Assembly (NCBI GenBank): GCA_037447655.1 | Contig: JBBHKE010003059.1 | Coordinates: 496,001-560,000 of the forward strand | Length of the DNA: 64,000 nucleotides | DNA from: Zygnema cylindricum | Taxonomy: Eukaryota > Streptophyta > Zygnematophyceae > Zygnematales > Zygnemataceae | Direction: 5' to 3' | Part shown: piece after piece, positions 35,401-46,806 of the stretch | Layout of the letters: every line of letters begins with the position of its first letter | How positions within the stretch are numbered: the first letter of the stretch is position 1 | Program-made: the position numbers and the translations under genes | The notes under the pieces: model-generated | The model's database searches: none | Seen by the model: the letters and a program-made list of their open reading frames with translations, nothing else | What the model was told of the DNA's origin: nothing

Positions 35401-37305
35401 GAATTCATCCACATGTGACAGACTGTACTCTGGAACCAAAACAGCGTCAGTTTTAAAAATCAGGGCCTACCATTGAAAAACACCTCTCCTGCCTTTCTTG
35501 ATACCACATCAGGATCAACACTGCTACAAGACTACAACCATAAGAATCATCTTTTGCATCAAATGATTATCCACAAGAAAGGCATTGTTTGTCCTTACTC
35601 CCATCTTGCAACTTTTCTCTAATCTTCCGATAGTCGTTGTACAGAGGCTCCAGATATTGATAAACATCCAACGGCTTGCCTACTAATCGAAGGTAAAAGG
35701 CGCCGAGAATACGGACATACCTGCACCATATGAAAATTGTACGAGTAAGAAATTCAAAACAACAATTGAAATGGAAGGATAAACATATGGACTGATAAAG
35801 GAAGGTCCAGAAAGAAGTAGCAATAACATAAATTAACAAAATAGCTCATTTCCTCACTATGACCTATCAAGCATTCTCGAGCTCGACCAGCCCTAAGGCA
35901 GCGCTGGGGAAAAAATAGTAGAGGAAGACATTTACTTGTAATCCTCGTTCTTTATAAATTCCACAACGATCTCCTTCTCTGGCTGAATCTGCAACATTTT
36001 TAAAGTGAGACACATGAAAGGTGTGGCTTTCCGGTTGCCTCCAAATGTTCCCCCAAAGTGGTCAAGTTCCATGGCCTTATCCACGAGCGTCTCAGCTGCA
36101 ATAATAAAGAGAAATTTTAAAGTAAAAATCAGTCGTCATTTAAAGTATGATCCAGTCATCATTTAAAGTGGAAACCAATAATTAAAATCAGTGAAATCAC
36201 CAAACTCATTTTAAGGCTGTTAAATAAGAGGAACGGATCTCCTCATTGAACTCGAAGCTCGCAAAAACTGCAGCAATCCTTGACATAAAACGAATATTGA
36301 TTTGACACACTATGCCTAACTATTCCACAAAAACATGCCTATTTGTAAATCTAGAAATATCACCTCACTTTTTTCACAAGCAATGGCCCTCTGTCATCAA
36401 AGCATTCCACTCCATTTCCTCCTAGGTTAAGGTACCAGCAACCATCTCTCTACACTAAAACCGCCTCCTTTCTATCTGTCACTGAATTCCCAGAGGAAGA
36501 AGAAGTATGCGGAAGTTTCAAAACAGAAGTATCATCTAAAAGAAGAAAGTAGCGAAAGGTTTCTCAAAGAAGAAACATTCGAAAATTCCTGAAAGAAGTC
36601 TTGGAAGACTTCTTGACGAAGAAAGTATCCGGAGGTTCCTCAAAGAAGTTTGCATGCCAACTCTGTCTAGACTCATCAAACGTACAGGATATCAACACTG
36701 TTTGTGAACAAACACTAAAACCTCCGACGCTGAGTAAATAATCCATTCTAAACCCTAAATATTCTCAAAGTTTTGTAAATATGCACAAATAAGAGACTCT
36801 TATAATAGTTTTTCATCTACAAACATGTATATTAAAGAAAAAAAACCAAACAAAGATTTGCCCAACCATGACCTCCACATATAAAAAAACCGGACTCTTG
36901 AAGACAAACAAATTGATAGCATTCTTTTTTCACAAGGAAAATAAAATGCACGAAAAAATCTCCAAATGTCAAAGAAAAGCTTACAAACAAAATCCCCAAT
37001 CCGAACTTACAAAAATGTAAAAATCAACTAGGCTCCCGAAAAAGGTTCACACAGAAAATGCAAACACCATTTTCTCATATAATAAATAACTAAAAACGTA
37101 TATCTCTTCTTCGTTAAATAATTATCTTTCTTATCAAACAGGCTCATTATTGATAAGAATAGGAATTTCCCTTACCTGTTAATCCAAAGCACTGCTCCTT
37201 CCAATAAGTATTCTGGTAAATTTTAGAACGCAAAATTTTTTCAACTAGATTCTGAGGGTTGGTTCCGTGCACACTCCTTGCCCTCGGATCAGTTCTGTTC
37301 GCCAT
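32489..37305 (-). CDS. PRP38: Pre-mRNA-splicing factor PRP38 with RD repeats and HIND
   Basis: Component of the U4/U6.U5 tri-snRNP needed for spliceosome activation. Eight exons close in phase to 398 aa: 37305-37176, 36095-35936, 35720-35599, 35429-35339, 34976-34832, 34196-34120, 33150-32851, 32660-32489 (TAA). Residues 1 to about 168 are the PRP38 fold ([58 protein letters not shown]). An acidic Glu run follows (about 186-200), then a long Arg-Asp dipeptide tract (about 217-345) resembling RS-like splicing-factor tails. The C-terminus [15 protein letters not shown] matches the Hub1-interacting element (HIND) known from Snu66/SART1 and from plant PRP38. Start chosen at the Met of [17 protein letters not shown], the expected N-terminus. 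It faces eRF1 tail to tail. Confidence 0.95.
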
Positions 37306-37710
37306 GGCTGCTTTCCAAAGCTAAGGCAGATACTGCCTTTGCTTTGAAACAAGATCCAAATGTCATTAGAACTCCAGAGTATAACACGGACGTGTTGATT
37401 TCTGCGTGTGATTCCGATTCGATATTCGCATTCAATGAATGGCAGAGGTCGCAAAAGTAAAAAAAAATCATACCCGAAACCGACCGTTTTTTTTTTTTCA
37501 AAATCTGAGTAACCGACGCCCGACCGAGTTTTGTCACGCTCCAAAATTGATAACCGTTAACCGACCGTCGTTTACGAAAAAAAAAATTAACCGAAACTCG
37601 ATTTCTAGCGACTAACCGTGCCCGCCCGTAACCGAAAAGGTACAAAATTACAACGCTCATTGTTATTAACGTTAAGCATTTATTACACCGCGAATCGTAA
37701 TCATCGTAAA
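37306..37710. promoter_or_regulatory. PRP38 upstream region
   Basis: About 400 bp between the PRP38 start and the fold-back repeat; the promoter must lie here or within the repeat. A fragment of the TACACCGCGAATCG terminus occurs at about 37683-37700. No core promoter motif can be named with confidence. Confidence 0.4.
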
Positions 37711-37761
37711 TAAATAATGGGAATTGTTAATCGCAGAGACGATTTTTGCTGCGCGCAGGTA

Positions 37762-38249
37762 CACCGCGAATCGTAATTAGAGTAAATTACTCTAATTCGG
37801 TCGCTCGAAATTTCGACTCTATCACATGAAATAGAGTAAATGATTCTAATTTTTTCATTATGCTATTTAACGTAAGGTTTAATTAGCGTTTTTAATTCTA
37901 ATATAGGTTTGTTTTAAATAGTGTGGAGTACGGACGACGTCCGACTGTGCAAAATTGTACTTTTATAAGTTAAAAAGTACAAATAATGATTTAAAACAGG
38001 CCATTATCATGTAAATGCGTTTTAACAAACCGCGTAGTGCAAACGTCATAGTGACGATAAACTGTACGTTTTTTCAGATTCTGTACGAATACCTGGATAT
38101 TAGCTTCCCAAATTAGAGTACACCGCATAAATTAGAGTAAATTCCTTTTTGAAACAGTTCTATCACATAAATTAAAGTAAATTACTGTAATTATTTTTTT
38201 CTCTTTTTTTACTCTAATTTTTTCATTACTCTAATTACGATTCGCGGTG
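37762..38249. mobile_element. CACCG-family MITE in left fold-back arm
   Basis: CACCGCGAATCGTAATTAG to CTAATTACGATTCGCGGTG, flanked by TA at both ends, 488 bp. Confidence 0.9.
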
Positions 38250-38498
38250 TAGTTGTCAGAAATTGTACATTTGAAGTACAATTTCGTACAGGCTACGTAC
38301 CTCTAATTTCAGATCTGACGGTCAATCCGTCGAACAACTTTGACTGGCGGATTATTGTACCGGCGGTTAAAAAAGTGTCGCGCTTGCAAACGTCGACCGT
38401 CATAAAAAAAAAAAAAAAATCACACGGCCGGCGCAGGTTTACTGTAACCAAACTGCGGCAGCCACATATAAATAAAATGGCTGCGCGCAGGTACAGTA

Positions 38499-38696
38499 CA
38501 CCGCCAATCGCTATTAGAGTCAAGGATTAAATAGCGTCAAAAAACAATTAGCGTTATTGATTCTAATTTAGTACCTGAGACGTGGCAGATTATGGTCCAC
38601 GTACTTAAATAGCGTTATTAATTGTATTTCAGGTTTTTTTTTTTTGAAAAAAGGGCACCGAATTGGCATTATATACTCTAATAGCGATTGGCGGTG
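38499..38696. mobile_element. Short TA-flanked MITE in fold-back centre
   Basis: CACCGCCAATCGCTATTAGA to CTAATAGCGATTGGCGGTG, TA both sides, 198 bp. Terminus intermediate between the CACCG and CACTGCC families. Confidence 0.88.
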
Positions 38697-38703
38697 TACT
38701 GTA

Positions 38704-39193
38704 CACCGTGAATCGCTATTAGCGTACATGACGCTAATTGGGGTACCCCTTTTTTTGGGGAAAATTCTCAAATAGAATAAAGTACGCTAAATGTTTTTGC
38801 ACGTTATTTGAGGATCCCCGCTCAATGCGGTTCATAACTGTAATTTAGTGTTCTTTTAAATAGTGTGGTGTACGGAATGTCATATCTGTACTATACCGTA
38901 CATTTTTCAATTTAAAAGTACATAAAATATAATAATATATAATTGCGTAAATATTTTTCCGGCATACGCAGATGTCAAAAAAACGCGACGGCGTACAATT
39001 TGAACAATTTCGTACATCTACATGTTTTAGTGTGGACATATTACGTGCCGAAATTTTTTACAAAGCAGTTTACAAATTAGAGTACATGATAAATTAGTAT
39101 CATGGTGTACCCGAAAAAACATAATTTACCGTAAAGTACGCTAATTGTTTCATTACGCTATATTTTCTATTACGCTAATAGCGATTCACGGTG
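38704..39193. mobile_element. CACCGTG MITE, adjacent to the previous one
   Basis: CACCGTGAATCGCTATTAGC to GCTAATAGCGATTCACGGTG, 490 bp. The left flank is TA; the right flank reads CA, a one-base change. Only seven bases separate it from the preceding element. Confidence 0.82.
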
Positions 39194-39676
39194 CAGTTTA
39201 CTGCAAAAATGAAATCAACTCGCGAACCGTTACATTGAACTTGGACACATATTAAAGGACGACGTACAACATGTGTAAACTCGCACGAAAACAAATAAAC
39301 TTCGTACAAAATAAAAATGCGTACCCGACTACCCGCGTATAAATATCGATGAAACTAAAATGACACGTCGTCACGTCCACGGTGGACGTGACAACGAGTT
39401 GATTTCATTTTTGCGGCTAACGTGAAGTGATAAACTACCTGCGCGCAGCCATTTTATTTATATGTGGCTGCCGCAGTTTGGTTACAGTAAAACTGCGCCG
39501 GCCGTGAGATTTTTTTTATTTTTATGACGGTCGACGTTTGCAAGCGCGACACTTTTTTAACCGCCGGTACAATAATCCGCCAGTCAAAGTTGTTCGACGG
39601 ATTGACCGTCAGATCTGAAATTAAAGGTACGTAGCTTGTACAAAATTGTACTTCAAATGTACAATTCTGACAACTA

Positions 39677-40178
39677 CACCGCGAATCGTAATTAGAGTAA
39701 TGAAAAAATTAGAGTACAAAAACTAAAAAAAAACAATTAGAGTAATGAACGCTAGTTTATGTGATAAGGCTGTTTCAACTATGAAGTTTACTCTAATTTA
39801 TTTAAGTACTCTAATTTGGCACGCTAATATCCTCTACTGTAAATAAGGTATTCGTACAGAATTTGGCAAAACGTACAGTTTATCGTCACTATGACGTTTG
39901 CACTACGCGGTTTGTTAAAACGCAGTTACATGATAACGGCCTGTATTAAATCATTATTTGTACTTTTTTACTCAATAAAGTACAATTTTGCACATTATGA
40001 GGTCGTCCGTACTCCACACTATTTAAAATGAACCGATTTTATAATTAAAAACGCTAATTAAACTTTACCTTAAATAGAATAACGAATAAAATATAATCAT
40101 TTACTCTATTTCATGTGATAGAGTGGAAATTTCGAGCGACCGAATTAGAGTAATTTACTCTAATTACGATTCGCGGTA
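39677..40178. mobile_element. CACCG-family MITE in right fold-back arm
   Basis: Mirror partner of 37762-38249 and also very similar to 23888-24388; TA both sides, 502 bp. The related segment at 53936-54236 lacks it and has a single TA at 54188-54189 in the corresponding place. Confidence 0.9.
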
Positions 40179-40330
40179 TACCTGAGCGCAACAAAAATCG
40201 TCTCTGCGATTAGCAATTCCCTAAATAATTAATGTTATCCATTCCAATGTAGATTTTTTCGTTTTTTCAAAACAAAGTTGTACTCTACTGTAGTTTATCA
40301 ATAACTCTAATTTAGGTTTCAGTCAGTAAT

Positions 40331-40520
40331 AATTATCCGCTTTACAGAATCTGACAAACGTACAATTTCACGTCATTATGACGTTTCCACTACGCGGTTT
40401 GTGAAAACGTACAATTTCACGTCATAATTATCCGATTTTTAGGTACACATACAGAATCTGACAAATGTACAATTTCACGTCATTATGACGTTTGCACTAC
40501 GCGATTTGTGAAAACGCAGT
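40331..40520. repeat. Tandem duplication, about 108-bp period
   Basis: CAGAATCTGACAAA, ACAATTTCACGTCATTATGA and CACTACGCG-TTTGTGAAAAC occur twice with a spacing of about 108 bp. The sequence derives from the interior of the CACCG MITE family. Confidence 0.7.
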
Positions 40521-40526
40521 TACATC

Positions 40527-40565
40527 TGCTGCATTCACACAGGGAATGAATGATGAATGAGATGA
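40527..40565 (+). repeat. Left 39-bp inverted repeat of a 5.5-kb unit
   Basis: Begins TGCTGCATTCACACAGGGAA and is exactly the reverse complement of 45988-46026. The inner half is rich in GAATGA-type repeats. No target-site duplication could be found outside the pair. Confidence 0.75.
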
Positions 40566-40849
40566 TGAATTGAATGTCCTTTTGTTTTGTTTGGACGTGA
40601 ATCGTCCTTGACGTCATCTCACGTCAACTAAAACGTCGCGATGCCATTCATGTTGTCGTACGATTAAGTACCGAATGACTCGAATCCGTGCGTACCAAGC
40701 CATCGTCTTTCACCCGTACAACAACATATATTTTTTTCAAGGTGACCGCTCGAGACCCCCAAACAAAAAGGGACGCTTAAAAAAAAAAAAAAAACCAAAC
40801 AAACTGCACCCGAAATGAAAAGTGGCGACAAAAACAAGCAAACTCCATA

Positions 40850-41180
40850 GTCCTCTGTGCCCTCCCTCTCTCCCTCTCCCTCCTTCCCTGCTTCCCTCCC
40901 TCTTTCCCTCTCTCTCCCTCCTTCCTTCCCCTCTTCTCCCTCCCTCTTCCCCTCCTCTCCCTCCCTCCTTCTCCTCCTCTCCCTCCCTCCTTCCCCTCCT
41001 CTTTCTCCCCCTCCCCTCCCTTCCCCTCCCCCCCTCTCCCTCTCACTCTATCCTTCTATCCCTTCTCTGTCCTACAGATCAGTGCCCCGTTTGGTTTTAC
41101 TCGATATTATTTTCCGGAGGAACATTAAATTCTCTCTCCCTTTCCTTCTCCTCCTCCCCTCCCTCCCTACCTAAATATAC
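40850..41180. repeat. Pyrimidine tract (CTCCCTCC type)
   Basis: Almost pure C/T on the plus strand, interrupted at 41065-41130. It mirrors the purine tract at 45250-45590 near the other end of the inverted-repeat unit. Confidence 0.8.
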
Positions 41181-43009
41181 TATATCCAGCTCCGTAACTA
41201 TTTCTTTTATATATTTGTTGTCATTTTTCCTTTGTTGTTGTTGCCGATTTACCTTTCCGCACCTTTTTTTCTACCCTTTTTTTTTTTCAGTCGAACTCGG
41301 GTAGTTTTCAAACTTGTCTTTCAAGCAGTTCAAGAAATTCAGTGACGTGACATCGAAGCCGGAAAAAGTAGGGGAAATGCGGTTTTACGACTTTTGGATC
41401 GAGTACGTCCCTCAGCCAATATTCGAGGGGAACATCTTTCCGAGTCAGCTGGCACCACCTCCGCAATTTCCGGAAACCCTAAATTTGTGGAACCAGGGAA
41501 AAAGTTGCGTAGAAGCTTCCCGGAAGCTCCACAAGTCAACATTTCTTGATCAGTAGTCAAGCCGGTAAGGACCGAAATCCGTCTTTTAGGCAAGTTGAGG
41601 AGCCAATGAGACGACAGCAAAATTCGTCTCATATGTGTGCTTCGTCTTATTCGACTTGGGTTCGTGGTTTGGGACACATGGCAAAGACACAGAGACACAT
41701 GACACAGAGAGGGAGGAGATGGTAGAGAGAGAGAGTACATATTAGGGAATAGTTCTCAGAACTTCCATTCTCGTAGGTATTCTTGTCAAAATTTTGGCTC
41801 TCAGAATGGGATTTTTTTTATCTTTCGGGCTCGAAACAATTTTACCCAAAATGTTAGCCCTCAAAATTTCCACATTTGACCCTTTTCGAGTTTGAGAAAT
41901 GGTTTGTTTGAAGGACAAAGTTTATTTAGAAGAGACATTGCGGCAATTATTTGGAGTTGAACGGAATGTTAATCAATATATCATTTTGTGTTATTGATTT
42001 TGAGTTGAAGGCCCTTTTTCTCGTTTTTTGTGGTTTGTGATTTTCAATCTAAGTATTTTTGGGCTCAATATTTATTTTTTTATTTTGCTTCAGATTTCAA
42101 AAAGTTAAAGCAAACAAACATCTCGAGATTATTTGCAACAAGTTCGATTTTTAAGCACTTCCAACCTTTTAGTTTATGTTTTTAAAAAATGTTTTTCATT
42201 GTTGAACAGTTTTAGATTTGTTTATAAGATTGTCTTGCTTCTCTCACAAGAAATGGAACAAAAAAAATGACTCTTATATCGAAAATTTGTTGATATCGTA
42301 CAAACTCTATCAATTATCTCTTATTGATTTTAATCTCTTCTGTAAATAGAGTTATGGAGACCCAAGAAGCTCTCCCTCCCGCACTTTCTCCCCCTCTTGA
42401 TAAATAGTGGAAAAAGTTTCCCCTCTCATTCAATCTCAGTCCTACAAGCCTATCTTAACTTCATGATCAGGAGAAAAAAAAAATTAACAAACAGAATGAT
42501 GAATGGATGAAAAAATTAGTGCTTCTTACATTAGTTACAGACTTTTTTGGTGGTCAGCTTTCGTTATTTTGCCATTAAATGATATCAATAAATAAGGGCT
42601 GCTCCACAAACTAAATATTGCTTGCATCCAGAATGGTTGCCAAGCAACCATTCAAAACTGAAAAAAAAGATCATAACTGATCACCATGTCTGGACTTTAC
42701 CCCAACGAAAAGCAAATTTTCAAAATGTGGTTTTCAAATCCTATTCCATGACTCTAATCCCACAATTATTCTATTTAAAAACTCATTTTCCTAGCTATAT
42801 TTTTTTCGCTACATTTCTGGTTCCTACCTCATTTCTCTACTTCTAAACCATTTAGAACTACAAGAAAAATGATGCCAGGATATAAACGACACATTCCATA
42901 ACCTACATTTAAACTCATCCCAACTTTAAATGCTTTAAAACGTAGTAAAATACAACTTAGAAAGAAAAAAAATACAAAAAATTTGGGGCATTTTCATACA
43001 CACGAGTTG
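41181..43009. other. No recognised gene; one unassigned frame
   Basis: A plus frame of about 80 codons (41314-41556) follows a T-run and CAG that could be a splice acceptor, but its product resembles nothing I know. The remainder is AT-rich and should include the 3' UTR of the esterase-like gene. Confidence 0.4.
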
Positions 43010-45123
43010 TCACAAAAGTTCTGTGAAAAAATTGTACATTAATTGTGTCCATGTATCAGTAATACCCGGTTGGCAATAATGGAGACAATCAGGAACTCCA
43101 GCAGCATTAAAACCCCGATGTCCATCAGATCTAAGGGATGTGGAATGTTCTATGTCCATATATATGCCTCCAACTTCTTTTACATATTTTTTGGCAATAT
43201 CATTTTGTTGTCTAAAATCCGCCCAATGGAAATCATAAGGGAGGAGAGAGGGATTTTCGGGGACACTGATTGGTCGATCGTACGTCATACAGCTTACATA
43301 GCCTGGAAAAAAACGAAATTAGGTGAAAGGTTATTTAGTTTAACTGGTTGTTGTGGTTGTTGAAGTGAATTTTCAGTTTTAGGAACAAAATCGGAAAGAG
43401 GAGACTAGTTAAATACTTTTGGGTGATTTTAGAAGCTTAACAATAATTTAAACCACGATGTCTGACTTCATTTATTCAATCGACGAAGTAATAACAATGA
43501 GAAAAGGAAACAAGTGAAACCGGTGAAGAATGGGAAACAGAATGGATCTTTTCAAGTTAGATGCATCTAGTCACCTTATGGAGAAAAAAAAATAAAAGGG
43601 GTTCTTTTTTGCTTTGTCATTTACTCTAAATAAAGAACTAGTTTACAGCATGTGACAGCCATAAAAAAAGGAATCAGCTCGAAACATAGTCAGCTGTTTT
43701 TGGCAGTTTAAAAATAAAAACCGACAAACGGGAGATATTACTTAGAAGTTTTAGTGTGTTGTCAAGGGGAACTTAAGGCAAATTCCCATTAGAGTTTCAC
43801 CTGATTTAGGGTACTGCTTGATGAAGAAACCTAAACAGAAAAATCTTCTACGTAAAACAAACTCGCAACATTACAATACATGTCTTATCTTTTAACCAAA
43901 GACTCCCTAGGTTTCTTTTGACAAAAAAAGGAAATGAATGGAGGTTCTGTCTTACCGAATGACCTCGAATGGAGAACATTCTAAAAATGAAATGAGATGA
44001 CTACGATTAAAATAAAGTCTTTAAATAAAAGTGGTAAGAGCCTAACTTGAAAGTTAAAAAAACTGAAACGCTATTGTACACTTTCAGTGCGAACTTCACT
44101 AAGGAAAATACTGGTAAGATTTGGATCAGAATTGTGTGATTCCACGAGAATTTCCGCACTTGAAAACCATGGTCAAGACTCTAACCATATTTATTCCATG
44201 AACTTCAAACTTTGACTTTGATTCGCTTGATTAATGAAAATAGTTTGACCTTATTACAATTCAGTTCAGTTTGAATTTTAGTGTGCTTAAGGTTTCTTGT
44301 TGACATGTTTCCTCCCCCTCCCCTTGTTGACAGCCCTTAAGCAATGTCACTTAGTACCACTCACTGTCCGTTGCCATTATTGTTGTCCAAACTATTTATG
44401 AGCTAAACTCTCTCTTTTAATGTTTGAAGGTGAAGAATGAACAAATAAATATTTTTGGTCGTCAGTGTCAAACAACCATTAATTGCAAAACATGTACTCA
44501 CAACGATTAGTGAGGAGTTCCTACTGTTAATTAATGAAAGAAAATAAAAAAATCTTGAGGCTTTCTTTGGGGCCGTAAACAGGTATTTTTTGTCACCTTC
44601 TGTTGAGGCATTAAAATACACCATCATTTTGAAGACCTGACAAGAACCTGAAAAACACCTACAAAAATTATTCAAATATCCAAGATAACCTTTAAAAAAA
44701 AAAATTCTCACCATTAGGATTACTTCTGTAAATCACGAGAGTGTTTGTATAATGCTTTCTCAACCAAATGTAAGATTCCAAAAGGTTATCCTGGAAACTT
44801 TTTTCATCCACGCTAGTTTTGGTGTGGGTTAAAACCACAGCCGTAGGGCTCCAAAAGGACAGCGCCATATACCACGGGGCTCCGTTTTCCTTGCCAGGAA
44901 CTCGACTAGAAGTCAAATCTCGGTTAAGGACAAACCGTACGGCAACAGTAGGACCTCCAAGAACATCCCCACAATATCGATATCCAGAACAAAACTTTTT
45001 TTCTTGTCTATCGTCCCAAACACAACCACCATCCGGAAAAATATTGGCGACAAGAGGATTTTCAGGAGAACCAAACGAAACAAATGACAAAATAAAATAA
45101 AAAGAAAGTTGGGAAAAAAACAT
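43010..45123 (-). CDS. PC-esterase / trichome birefringence-like protein, secreted
   Basis: Related to plant TBL proteins, which O-acetylate cell-wall polysaccharides in the Golgi, and to SGNH-type esterases. Two exons (45123-44712, 43302-43010, TGA) give about 234 aa. The N-terminus MFFSQLSFYFILSFVSFG looks like a signal peptide or anchor. The middle has the family-like LSFWSPTAVV and a Cys-rich stretch. The C-terminus carries the hallmark DCLHYCQPGITDTWTQLMYN, containing the DxxH part of the catalytic site, preceded by SLRSDGH. The usual N-terminal GDS nucleophile motif is not seen; FGSPEN is the closest string. Either upstream exons are missed, the motif has decayed, or this is a truncated copy. 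The gene lies inside a unit bounded by 39-bp inverted repeats. Confidence 0.75.
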
Positions 45124-45249
45124 GAATCGACCAAATAAAATGACGGTGAAAATGGGATTTTTTTAACCCTTAGTTGAATTGAATGTCACTATTTCACTAC
45201 AATAGACTTTGATTCTTCTTAACCACTATTGCTTCAACACCGTGTTTCA

Positions 45250-45590
45250 CTGTTAGCAGATTGGGAGGGAGAGAGGGCAAACTGGGAGGGAGGGAGGGAT
45301 AAAAGGAGGGAGGGAGGGTAAATTAGAGGAGAGGGAGGGAGGGAGGGAGGGTGAGACAGAAGAGGGTGAGTGAGAGAGAGGGAGGGAGAAAGTGAGGGAG
45401 TGAAAGAGGGAGGGAGGGAGGGCAGATTGGGAGGGAGGGATGGAGGGAGGGAGGGCAGATTGGGAGGGAGGGGGGGAGGGAGGGGGGGCAGATGGGGAGG
45501 GAGGGACAGAGGGAAGGAGGTTCAGACGGGAGTAAAATGGGAGATGGGAGGCATTAGAAGGTGGGCGAGGAAAGCCCGTCCCTGCAGGAG
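45250..45590. repeat. GGGAGGGA purine tract with G-quadruplex potential
   Basis: Runs of GGGAGGGAGGGAGGG on the plus strand, many satisfying four G3 runs with one-base loops. Lies just upstream of the esterase-like gene start. Confidence 0.85.
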
Positions 45591-45987
45591 GTAATAGGGG
45601 GGAGGACGTTTCGTGAAAGTTACAAAAAAAAATGAAGTTTACATTTTTTTGCGTTATATTTTAGACCATTTTGATTGGCTATTCGTTTATGGGTTACCAT
45701 TTTACAAAATTTCGTACAGTACGAATGAATCATTCGAAAAGCGACTTCATGTTTTTTCAAAGTCGGATTTTTGCATTCCGAAAAGGGTTTGCGGAAAAGA
45801 AGATGACTTACCACAGTTGTCAAGTTTTGACGCACTTGACCGTATATTTTGTCCTTTGCTACGCTCCAAATTGTACTTTTTGTCCGTAGCTACGCTCCAA
45901 AAAGGTTGACAGCCAGGCGGTTGGTCATTTTGGCGCCTCTGTTTTTTGTTTTTTTGCGAAATGAATGGTGCGGGATGATTCGTTTCC

Positions 45988-46026
45988 TCATCTCATTCAT
46001 CATTCATTCCCTGTGTGAATGCAGCA
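45988..46026 (-). repeat. Right 39-bp inverted repeat of the 5.5-kb unit
   Basis: Exact reverse complement of 40527-40565. The enclosed 5.5 kb holds the esterase-like gene and the two mirrored low-complexity tracts. Confidence 0.75.
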
Positions 46027-46263
46027 ATTGTATGCAAGTACATGGAACGCAAATGAAGATTTTAAGACTTTACATTAAATTTCGCTGGTTTTGAGGATCT
46101 TTGACTATTAATAAAATCTGATCTTAATGTACGTGGTACCACTCAAATTAGTACACGTATGTGATAGCTTGTTTACAGACAGTACGCGATAGCCGCTCGT
46201 CAAAAATACTATAGCCAGTGACCGTACAATGAAAGGAGCCGCCCGATGGAACTTCGCATAAAT

Positions 46264-46425
46264 CATAGTTCAAAAGTAGGTGACCGTACGCCCATACAAT
46301 ATGCCTATTGTACGCAAAACATACAATATGCCCTTAAGACTGTATGCCTCATCTGCGCGAGTTTTGTGCCAAGTTTTGTGCGCCTACCAAACGCCTACCA
46401 TAAAAACGCCTACTTTTGAACTATG
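46264..46425 (+). mobile_element. hAT-like MITE, shortest copy (162 bp)
   Basis: CATAGTTCAAAAGTAGGTG to CGCCTACTTTTGAACTATG; flanks GCATAAAT (46256-46263) and CCATAAAT (46426-46433), an 8-bp duplication with one mismatch. It keeps both ends of the 4832-5340 element, including CGCGAGTTTTGTGCCAAG, but lacks the middle. About 380 bp upstream of the MDP-1 start. Confidence 0.9.
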
Positions 46426-46806
46426 CCATAAATAAATAGCGATTTCCAGTGTACCTTCCCCTAAACTTACTCCTGACTCTATATGTACAACATCCGTACA
46501 TCACGTTTATTAATTATTATCCTCAAAGTAAAGTGAAGTAACCATTAGAATACGTAATAAGAATAAACCAAATTTAAAATTTCGCATATCTAAGGTTTCA
46601 AAACTATGGCTGTCGTATACGCGTTACCTACTGACAGAGATGACGCACATTCGAATCGGTAAAGTTCCAAGCGACAATCTTTAGAGTTTCACTCTTTCCG
46701 AGAATTAGAGTTTGGACAGACACCTCCACGTGTCCACGCGTTGCTTGCAGAATAAGCAAACCAACTGTACGGCACTGTAGCTTCCGCTCGGAGTTCAGCA
46801 TCACTT

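Larger units (their letters stand above)
37711..40229. repeat. Large fold-back inverted repeat with nested MITEs
   Basis: The left arm 37711-38494 is the reverse complement of the right arm 39436-40229 with modest divergence. Paired landmarks are the CTGCGATTAGCAATTCCC region, the GTCAAAGTTGTTCGACGG region and TGGCTGCGCGCAGGTA. Each arm carries a CACCG-family MITE at the mirrored position, so the arms arose by inverted duplication after that MITE inserted. The central part holds two more MITEs and a segment also found at 53438-53530. No genes. Confidence 0.88.

Noticed and set aside
40822-41304. 160-codon Ser/Pro/Leu-rich frame and its antisense Gly/Arg/Glu-rich frame
   Set aside because: Low-complexity pyrimidine tract, same reasoning as at 2859-3414; not comparable to the genuine SPPP hinge, which is embedded in a spliced domain protein.
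41314-41556. 80-codon frame preceded by T-run and CAG
   Set aside because: Could be an exon, but has no recognisable family and no partner exon; not reported as a gene.
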